34,449 nucleotides of DNA from Saprospiraceae bacterium (GTDB taxonomy: Bacteria > Bacteroidota > Bacteroidia > Chitinophagales > Saprospiraceae): the NCBI GenBank assembly GCA_028284395.1, contig JANQRV010000130.1:1-34449 (forward strand), written 5' to 3'. The translations under genes were made by a program, and so were the position numbers. Of this stretch, positions 25,172-31,201 are shown one piece after another. Each line of letters begins with the position of its first letter. Within the stretch, counting starts at the first letter, position 1. The notes beneath the pieces were generated by a model. It was not told the DNA's origin. It saw nothing but the letters and a program-made list of their open reading frames with translations, and searched no databases.

Positions 25172-26184
25172 CCTTACTAGAGAACCATCCTTTAATAGAT
25201 CTAAATACCTTTGGAATTGCTGCACGGGCTCGATACTTCCTGGAAGTGTCGAGCCCGGAGCAATTGCGTACTTTCTTAAAGCATTCACCACCCCAACCGG
25301 TGTTGGTCCTGGGAGGTGGCAGCAATATCCTTTTTACCGGTAACTTCCCCGGTACCATTTTGCAAAATTCGATTAAGGGAAAAACCATCCATTGGCAAGA
25401 TGAAGAATCGGCGATCATAGCGGTCGGAGGGGGCGAAAACTGGCACGAATTTGTAGTATGGTGCATCGATCACGACCTCGGCGGCGTCGAAAATCTCTCC
25501 CTCATTCCCGGTAGAGTGGGGGCTGCTCCCATCCAAAATATCGGAGCCTACGGAGTGGAATTGAAAGACGTATTCCACCAATTGGAAGCAATAGAGTTGA
25601 AAACGGGGCAACTTCATACTTTCAATCGAACAGACTGTCAATTCGATTATCGCAACAGCATTTTTAAGCAATCTCTCAAGGGACTCTATTGCATTACCAA
25701 AGTTTATTTGCGACTGACCAAGACAAGGCATCTACTCCATATTTCCTATGGAGCTATTCGGGATGTTCTAGCCAATGCAAAGATTTTTACTCCTACCATT
25801 AGAGACATCAGCAATGCCGTCATCCGGATCCGGACACAAAAATTGCCAGATCCAAAGAAAATTGGAAATGCCGGTAGCTTTTTTAAAAATCCCATTATTG
25901 AAAATTCATTCTTTGAAACGCTGGTCAGAAAGTTTCCGAAGTTGCCGCATTTTCCGGCTGATGCTAACCATAAAAAAATACCAGCTGGTTGGTTAATTGA
26001 GGCTTGCGGTTGGAAAGGCAAGCAATTTGCAAATGTTGGCGTATATGAACATCAAGCACTGGTCCTGGTAAATTTTGGAAAAGGTACCGGCGAAGAGATC
26101 TGGGCCTTGGCTCAAAAAATTCGTAACAGCGTTGAAGAGCAGTTTGGCATTCGATTGGAACCTGAGGTAAATATCGTTGGATAG
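25168..26184 (+). CDS. murB: UDP-N-acetylenolpyruvoylglucosamine reductase
   Basis: 338 residues, a type I (E. coli-like) MurB. It uses FAD and NADPH to reduce the enolpyruvyl group, giving UDP-MurNAc, in cytosolic peptidoglycan synthesis. FAD-binding motifs LNTFGIAARA, LGGGSNILF and SLIPGRVGAAPIQNIGAYGVE are present; the proton-donating serine is in GNAGSFFKNP (Ser237) and the catalytic Glu in RLEPEVNIVG (Glu333). All key residues are intact. The ATG is embedded in the stop of the PiT-like gene upstream. A 180-bp gap follows before the next gene. Gene identity is secure. Confidence 0.97.
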   Translation: MTLLENHPLIDLNTFGIAARARYFLEVSSPEQLRTFLKHSPPQPVLVLGGGSNILFTGNFPGTILQNSIKGKTIHWQDEESAIIAVGGGENWHEFVVWCIDHDLGGVENLSLIPGRVGAAPIQNIGAYGVELKDVFHQLEAIELKTGQLHTFNRTDCQFDYRNSIFKQSLKGLYCITKVYLRLTKTRHLLHISYGAIRDVLANAKIFTPTIRDISNAVIRIRTQKLPDPKKIGNAGSFFKNPIIENSFFETLVRKFPKLPHFPADANHKKIPAGWLIEACGWKGKQFANVGVYEHQALVLVNFGKGTGEEIWALAQKIRNSVEEQFGIRLEPEVNIVG

Positions 26185-26364
26185 AGATACTTTAGCGAAA
26201 TATATTGGCTGTTAATCGAAAAAAGAGGCTCGGTCTCTGTTAAAGTGCTACATTGAATGAACAATCAATTGAGAGCAAAAACTACCTCCAATCAGGACTT
26301 ACCAAATAGCAGTACCTAGACCAAGGCTTATTTTTCCATTTGTAACCAAACACCATATTATATA

Positions 26365-26871
26365 ATGAAGCAATTCTTATTGACCCTTTCATTGGCTATT
26401 ATGACCGTGGTAGCCGTAAACGCACAGGACAACATCATCAAGACAAGCCCCATCGGATTGGCATTTGGTAACTTGAATGCCACCTACGAAAAAGTGCTCA
26501 ATGAAAAATCTAGTGTTCTCGCCAGCGTAAGTTATACTTATCGTACGTTTGGTGTGGATGTCAATGCTTTTGGAATAGGCGGTGCCTATCGATTCTATTT
26601 TTCCCACGCCAAGAAGGCCGTTCCGGCCGGTCTTTACATCAACCCCCAAGTCAACTTCAATTTTGGCGGCGTGGATGACCTCAATTACAGCGTTTTTTCA
26701 TTTGGAGCCGAAATTGGTCATCAATGGTTATGGGATAGCGGCGTCGTATTGGATCTCGGCATTGGGCCAAACTACATTTCCCTCAACGGAAGCGATGTTA
26801 ATGACATCGGATTTGATAGTGACGGGGGTATATTTCCCAGTGCTACCATAGCTATTGGATACAACTTCTAA
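26365..26871 (+). CDS. DUF3575-like small outer-membrane beta-barrel protein
   Basis: 168 residues with signal peptide MKQFLLTLSLAIMTVVAVNAQ. The mature part has about eight amphipathic strands: SPIGLAFGNLNATYEKVL, GGAYRFYFSHAKKAVPAGLYINPQ, FGAEIGHQWLWDSGVVLDLGIG and a final TIAIGYNF with terminal Phe, the barrel-insertion signal. The pattern fits DUF3575-type porin-like proteins of Bacteroidota. The LytTR regulator follows after 21 bp on the same strand, so the two may be co-transcribed. The upstream 180 bp show no exact promoter match. Function unknown; the family call is by strand pattern and size. Confidence 0.65.
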   Translation: MKQFLLTLSLAIMTVVAVNAQDNIIKTSPIGLAFGNLNATYEKVLNEKSSVLASVSYTYRTFGVDVNAFGIGGAYRFYFSHAKKAVPAGLYINPQVNFNFGGVDDLNYSVFSFGAEIGHQWLWDSGVVLDLGIGPNYISLNGSDVNDIGFDSDGGIFPSATIAIGYNF

Positions 26872-26892
26872 ATCCCGGAAAAAGATATTAGA

Positions 26893-27774
26893 TTGCAACG
26901 GGGAGATGGCTTTAGCTCATCTTCCCGTTCTTTCATTGACCAACAACGTAAACTACTAGAATTTTTGGATCGTGTTGTCAAAACTCTGAAGTCATCGGCC
27001 ACGGCAGGTATTTTAGTGGCAACCTTCCTGCTGGTTTTTCAGCCTTTTCAAATCCGTATCCAATCCTGGACTACCTTTTACCTGGTCGTGGGTTTTGGCG
27101 TCGTTACCTTTATTACCAGTATCCTGGTGGATCTTCTTTTTGAGAAGCCCATTTTGAAGTATTGCAAAGAGCACCAAGTTTTTATCGTTACAATTGCTTT
27201 AAAATTGTTTTTTATCACGTTGGGCAACATTGTATACAATCAATTGCTACGTGGTTACCAGATAATCAGCATGGATCTGCTGGATTTCCTTAATGTCTTT
27301 TTGTACACGGGGCTGGTCGGCTTGGTCCCGATCTCATTCTTCCTGATCACTTCTTACAGGAATAAGCAACAAGAAATAACGGCAGAATTATTGGAAAAGC
27401 AGAACTTGCTCGATGCAACGGTAAAAAAGGATTTTGTCATCTTCCTTGGAGAAGGAAAGAAAGAGAAGGTGCAATTGGAATTGGAGCGAGTGCTGTATTT
27501 ACAGGCTCAGGATAACTATGTGCTGATCTTTTACCTGGAAGGAGAAAGAGTGTGCAAAGAAATGATCCGCACCAGCCTTTCAAAACTTGAAAAACAAGTT
27601 GCCAATACCTCGATGCACCGTTGCCACCGATCTTTTGTGATCAACATCAAGCGGGTTCAGGCCATTAAGAAACACCATCAAAAACTACACATTCAACTGA
27701 TCGGCACTTCCGAAACGATCCCTGTTTCCAAGAAATACAGTGAACAAATAGTTCGGCTCTTTCATAAGACTTGA
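26893..27774 (+). CDS. Membrane-anchored LytTR-domain transcriptional regulator
   Basis: 293 residues. Four membrane segments lie in the first half (about 38-55, 60-83, 96-117 and 132-155), a linker helix follows, and residues about 182-293 form a LytTR DNA-binding domain: VLYLQAQDNYVLIFYLEG, MIRTSLSKLEKQ, MHRCHRSFVINIKRVQAI and ETIPVSKKYSEQI. The start is unusual: the first in-frame initiator after the upstream stop is TTG at 26893, behind GGAAAAAG, and no ATG or GTG occurs before the membrane segments. No histidine kinase or receiver domain is present, so sensing probably occurs through the membrane part. A direct repeat just downstream of its stop is a likely binding site. Confidence 0.85.
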   Translation: MQRGDGFSSSSRSFIDQQRKLLEFLDRVVKTLKSSATAGILVATFLLVFQPFQIRIQSWTTFYLVVGFGVVTFITSILVDLLFEKPILKYCKEHQVFIVTIALKLFFITLGNIVYNQLLRGYQIISMDLLDFLNVFLYTGLVGLVPISFFLITSYRNKQQEITAELLEKQNLLDATVKKDFVIFLGEGKKEKVQLELERVLYLQAQDNYVLIFYLEGERVCKEMIRTSLSKLEKQVANTSMHRCHRSFVINIKRVQAIKKHHQKLHIQLIGTSETIPVSKKYSEQIVRLFHKT

Positions 27775-27799
27775 AGTTTAGCTGAGCGACTTCTTTCAT

Positions 27800-27831
27800 A
27801 TTCACCCCAAATACGCTGCAATTCACCCCAA
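27800..27831 (+). promoter_or_regulatory. Direct repeat ATTCACCCCAA x2, 21-bp period (candidate LytTR operator)
   Basis: Identical 11-mers begin at 27800 and 27821, two helical turns apart; a weaker third copy (CTTCACCTT) begins at 27840 and overlaps the -33 box. LytTR proteins such as AgrA bind two roughly 9-bp direct repeats spaced by 12-13 bp, the same geometry. The regulator gene ends 25 bp upstream. Confidence 0.5.
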
Positions 27832-27846
27832 GTTTCAAGCTTCACC

Positions 27847-27877
27847 TTGCCAACAACTTCTGGCCCTTCTACATTTG
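27847..27877 (+). promoter_or_regulatory. Promoter TTG - 20 bp - TACATTTG
   Basis: TTG at 27847-27849 and TACATTTG at 27870-27877, spaced 20 bases, match the Bacteroidota consensus. The start codon at 27895 is only 17 bases past the -7 box, so the leader would be very short but still holds AAAGG. Confidence 0.65.
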
Positions 27878-27894
27878 AAAATAAAAGGTACAAA

Positions 27895-28566
27895 ATGGAT
27901 ATTTCATCATTCTTGGTTTCATCCCATGTATTATCGGGACTGATTAGTTTTCTTCTTGGCATTGTTGCAATGGTCAGCAAAAAGGGAGGACCCTTGCATC
28001 GTGGTGTCGGGAAAGGTTATGTTTTGGCAATGGCGTACTTATTCATCAGTGCTTTACTGATCCTGTATTTTGTACGGTACAATTTTTTCCTGATGGTCAT
28101 TGCCATTCTCAGTTTTTATGCTGCCTTTTCCGGGATGAGGGCCACCAAAAGAAAAGAGCCCGGAACGGAGCAATGGTTCGATTGGGTAGCAGCCATACTG
28201 CTGTTAACTTCTGGTATCTGCCTTTTGGGTTATGGTTTGTGGGTCATTTTCAACGGAAATTGGGCAATGGCCATACTCAGCGGCGCTTTCGGTTGGTTAT
28301 CTACCGCTTCGGCCGTTAGGGATATCCGAATTTTTCGCGAGACAGAACGCAAAGATCGCATGTGGTGGTGGTATTCACATATGGGCAGCATGTTGGGTTC
28401 TTACATAGCATTGATTACGGCCTTCCTGGTCAATAACATGCCAAAATGGTTGCCGGAATTCGAACATCAGTGGATCTTCTGGATCCTTCCTGCAGTATTG
28501 ATCGTGCCTTTAAACGTGAGGTGGGAAAAGCATTACCGGGCCAAGTTTGCCGGTCAGAAGAAATGA
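27895..28566 (+). CDS. DUF2306-like multi-spanning membrane protein
   Basis: 223 residues from the ATG at 27895, which sits behind AAAAGGTACAAA; a TTG at 27847 is rejected because it is part of the promoter. About six to seven membrane helices are seen. The segment SHVLSGLISFLLGIVAM with KKGGPLHRGVGKGYV, and the later WWWYSHMGSMLGSYIALITAFL, resemble the DUF2306 group, in which conserved His residues in helices recall heme-binding membrane proteins (inference). It has its own promoter and a strong terminator, so it is a single-gene unit, probably under control of the LytTR protein encoded upstream. Function unknown. Confidence 0.55.
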   Translation: MDISSFLVSSHVLSGLISFLLGIVAMVSKKGGPLHRGVGKGYVLAMAYLFISALLILYFVRYNFFLMVIAILSFYAAFSGMRATKRKEPGTEQWFDWVAAILLLTSGICLLGYGLWVIFNGNWAMAILSGAFGWLSTASAVRDIRIFRETERKDRMWWWYSHMGSMLGSYIALITAFLVNNMPKWLPEFEHQWIFWILPAVLIVPLNVRWEKHYRAKFAGQKK

Positions 28567-28585
28567 TCTTAAGAATGGAATGAGA

Positions 28586-28619
28586 AGCGACCAGCCTATG
28601 GACGAATAGGCTGGTCGCT
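28586..28619. terminator. Perfect 14-bp hairpin between convergent genes
   Basis: AGCGACCAGCCTAT (28586-28599) and ATAGGCTGGTCGCT (28606-28619) pair perfectly around the loop GGACGA. CTTT follows on the plus strand and a few T on the minus strand. Its position between convergent genes suggests a bidirectional terminator. Confidence 0.8.
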
Positions 28620-28638
28620 CTTTAAGTATAACAATCGA

Positions 28639-29676
28639 CTAATTACTGGTAGATGCAGCATCTTGTCGGTCAAAACGTTTTACCTTCTTTCGTGATTTAA
28701 GGGGCATATATCGATAGGGCCTTTCCTGAAAATCATTCATAAGGGTATCGAGGCGATAGGTCATACTATTGAGGTTGTTGTACAGCTTTTCATCACCCAT
28801 CAATTTACCGAGCGTGCCTTCCTGATTGTTGATCTTCCCAATTACATTATTGAGGCCATTGACGGTTTCTTCAGCAGCGGTCAAGGTAGATTTCAAACTG
28901 GCAATTGAAGCATTTACTTCGTTCATCGTTTTTTTAAGATCGGCTTCCGCCAGTTGACCGCTCAACTGATCTGCATTGTCGATGATGCTGCCGATCTTGT
29001 CGGATTTCTTTTCAATCGAACCCGTTAAGGAATACAAGTTGTCCAGCGTTCCGTCAATTTTGCCGCCGGATTTTCTCATAGTGAGATCCAACTGAAAGCT
29101 TGCGGACTTGAGATTTTCTAAGGTACTATCCAGCTTTTTCACGCTTTGGGCGAGTGGAGAGTCAGATTCACTTCCCAGCAAAGTAGAATTGATGGTATCA
29201 AATACCTCTTCCAGACCATCTTTCACAATTTCCATGTACCCTTCCAGACCACCTTCCCCCAACATCGATTCGACCATTCCCCAGGTTTGACCTTGGAGGT
29301 AATCGCCACTCTTGGCACAGCCGGCACCATTGCACGGGTTGTCGTAAACCAGTTTGATTACTTTACCACCCATAAAACCTTTGGGTAGGAGAACGGCCCT
29401 TGCATCTTTTGGCACGTTCATATCTTTATCCAGATCGAGGGTAACCAATACTCTGCCGTATTCATTTTTCATCAGGTCGATGCTAGCGACACTTCCCACG
29501 CGAACGCCACTAACCGTAACGGATGTTCCCATCATTAATTCATCCACGTCGGGATACTCCACGTAATACAGGTTGGATTTGACCAGTACGTTCTTGCCAA
29601 TAATGAATTTATATCCCCAGTAGGAGAGGGCGAGGGCCGCTATGGCCAGAAGAGCAATCTTTACTTCGTTGGACAT
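28639..29676 (-). CDS. MCE/MlaD-family lipid transport protein
   Basis: 345 residues from the ATG at 29676 (MSNEVKIALLAI...); an in-frame extension to 29790 is rejected because it would overlap the amidase gene. One N-terminal membrane anchor (about 5-24), one MCE domain (about 37-115: YVEYPDVDELMMGTSVTVSG, then VLLPKGFMGGKVIKLV), then a long helical part (about 165-320) with heptad-like Leu/Ile spacing, and a basic tail (SRKKVKRFDR). Single-MCE proteins of this type form rings that carry phospholipid between membranes; the ATPase and permease partners are not in this window. It follows the amidase gene after 85 bp on the same strand, a pairing common in Bacteroidota. Confidence 0.85.
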   Translation of the reverse strand: MSNEVKIALLAIAALALSYWGYKFIIGKNVLVKSNLYYVEYPDVDELMMGTSVTVSGVRVGSVASIDLMKNEYGRVLVTLDLDKDMNVPKDARAVLLPKGFMGGKVIKLVYDNPCNGAGCAKSGDYLQGQTWGMVESMLGEGGLEGYMEIVKDGLEEVFDTINSTLLGSESDSPLAQSVKKLDSTLENLKSASFQLDLTMRKSGGKIDGTLDNLYSLTGSIEKKSDKIGSIIDNADQLSGQLAEADLKKTMNEVNASIASLKSTLTAAEETVNGLNNVIGKINNQEGTLGKLMGDEKLYNNLNSMTYRLDTLMNDFQERPYRYMPLKSRKKVKRFDRQDAASTSN

Positions 29677-29761
29677 GTTCTTTTCATAATTTGTAAAAAG
29701 TGCAAAAATAAGGTAAACATACTCAAAAAACACGTCTTTCGACAAAGAGTTGTATAGCGGG

Positions 29762-31171
29762 TCAATAAAGCCCCAATTCGGATTTGGCAACCGGAAGTGG
29801 AATGCGCTGGCCAGCTTTATAAGCTACAATAAATGCATCTGGAAAACCCGTTAACTGCAATTTGGTTTTGGCTCGGTCAGCCTGGTCAAAAGACTGGAAA
29901 TTCCTGGCCTGGTACTTGTACTGATTGTCCTCTTTGATCATTTCGATCGAATATTCCAGGGACCTCCACTTTGCAAGACTGGTATTGATTGGGGATGGCG
30001 AAGCAGCTATTTGCACCTTGAACTGGATCTGACTTCCCCCCGAGCTGGATTTAGGAATTGGCGCTTTCTTTTCTGTTACCACCGGTTGGCTCCTCTTCAT
30101 GGGGTTGTCGCGTCGAAAATCAATGGTCCTTTCGCTACCAGCTGGCCTGGTCCGACTACCAGGCCGATAGAGTGGCACCGGATCCTTTTTGGGCGGTGGT
30201 GGACTTACTTTTTTAGGTGCAGAATAAGTATTGTTTTTAACCGGCTTAGGTGCGGAATAGGCAAGTGGTTGTGGAGATCGTTGGCCATCCGATAACTGAA
30301 AATTTTCTTCTTCTACGGTGCGTTTATAGGTCTCAAAGGCCGTCAGAATCGACTGAGCGATCTTATTTTGACCTTCCGCCGTATAAAGGTACTGCTCTTC
30401 AGTAGGGTTGTTCAAAAAACCAGTTTCGATCAAAACGCTGGGCATTGTAGTTGACTTCAGCACGACAAACCCGGCTTGTTTTACACCTCGACTTTTGCGT
30501 CTGGCTACCGCTCGAAAGTTATTCTCTACGTGCTCGGCAAAGAGAATGCTTTGTTCTAGAAATGCGTTTTGAAACATGTTTAACATGATGTGACCCTCGG
30601 GTGAATTGGGGTCGTAATCGTAGTTCTCCTGGTAATTATCCTCCCATAGAATCGAGGCATTCTCTCTTTTGGCGACATCTAAATTGTACTGGGCCGTGTG
30701 TAGCCCCATTACGTAAGTTTCAGTCCCTACGGCAGTGGTACTGCGGCTTGCCGTCGCATTGCAATGAATGGAAATGAATAAATCCGCATCATTTTTATTG
30801 GCAATATCCGCTCGTTTGTACAAGGGGATGAATACGTCTTTATCCCGGGTGAGTATGAAGCGGATGTCGGGATATTTGGCCCGCATGACTGCGGCTAACT
30901 TTTTGCTGATCGACAAAGCGATATTCTTTTCCAGGGTAGAAGTTCCTGAGCAACCAGGGTCCTTGCCGCCATGGCCGGCATCAATAACCACTGTTTTTAT
31001 GCGGTAATTGTTATTTCGTTGGTTAAATTTGTCCGATTTTTCAATGCTTGGTGATGGTGAATGCAAACTTAAAGTGGGAGCGGGAAATGATAATAAAGGG
31101 TTAATCCCATTATTCGGTAGCGTCAAAGTGTTGGAAATGATCGTTGTTAGTACAATTGCAATAAAGTGCAT
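29762..31171 (-). CDS. N-acetylmuramoyl-L-alanine amidase (Amidase_3) with C-terminal SPOR-like region
   Basis: 469 residues. It cleaves the amide between MurNAc and the stem peptide, in the periplasm. A weak N-terminal signal sequence precedes the Amidase_3 domain (about 58-275): DAGHGGKDPG with zinc ligand His67, Glu81 in LEKNIAL, His136 in SIHCNA, and catalytic Glu249 in VLIETGFLNN. A Pro/Ser/Lys-rich linker (about 285-385) follows, then a C-terminal segment IQFKVQIAASPSPIN ... FDQADRAKTKLQ that looks like a divergent SPOR peptidoglycan-binding domain. All catalytic residues are intact. It is transcribed divergently from the LptD gene, with fewer than 30 bp between their start codons. Confidence 0.9.
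   Translation of the reverse strand: MHFIAIVLTTIISNTLTLPNNGINPLLSFPAPTLSLHSPSPSIEKSDKFNQRNNNYRIKTVVIDAGHGGKDPGCSGTSTLEKNIALSISKKLAAVMRAKYPDIRFILTRDKDVFIPLYKRADIANKNDADLFISIHCNATASRSTTAVGTETYVMGLHTAQYNLDVAKRENASILWEDNYQENYDYDPNSPEGHIMLNMFQNAFLEQSILFAEHVENNFRAVARRKSRGVKQAGFVVLKSTTMPSVLIETGFLNNPTEEQYLYTAEGQNKIAQSILTAFETYKRTVEEENFQLSDGQRSPQPLAYSAPKPVKNNTYSAPKKVSPPPPKKDPVPLYRPGSRTRPAGSERTIDFRRDNPMKRSQPVVTEKKAPIPKSSSGGSQIQFKVQIAASPSPINTSLAKWRSLEYSIEMIKEDNQYKYQARNFQSFDQADRAKTKLQLTGFPDAFIVAYKAGQRIPLPVAKSELGLY
31131..31158 (+). promoter_or_regulatory. Possible lptD promoter inside the amidase 5' end
   Basis: TTG at 31131, 17 bases, then TACAATTG at 31151-31158 (one mismatch to TAnnTTTG). The amidase start codon at 31169-31171 lies just downstream of it, so the promoter would sit within the amidase coding sequence. 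Confidence 0.35.
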
Positions 31172-31187
31172 AAACTAAGGTTGAGAT

Positions 31188-31201
31188 AAAGGACAATTAT
31201 T
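31188..31201 (+). promoter_or_regulatory. Ribosome site and apparent ATT start codon of lptD
   Basis: AAAGGA at 31188-31193 is followed after five bases by ATT (31199-31201), which opens a reading frame encoding a textbook signal peptide. The frame is closed upstream by TAA at 31187-31189 and has no ATG, GTG or TTG until 31250, which lies inside the signal peptide. Another ATT (31196) and a CTG (31205) are alternatives. Confidence 0.5.

Noticed and set aside
29677-29790. 38-residue N-terminal extension of the MCE protein
   Set aside because: It overlaps the amidase gene and precedes the natural MSNEVKIALL membrane anchor.
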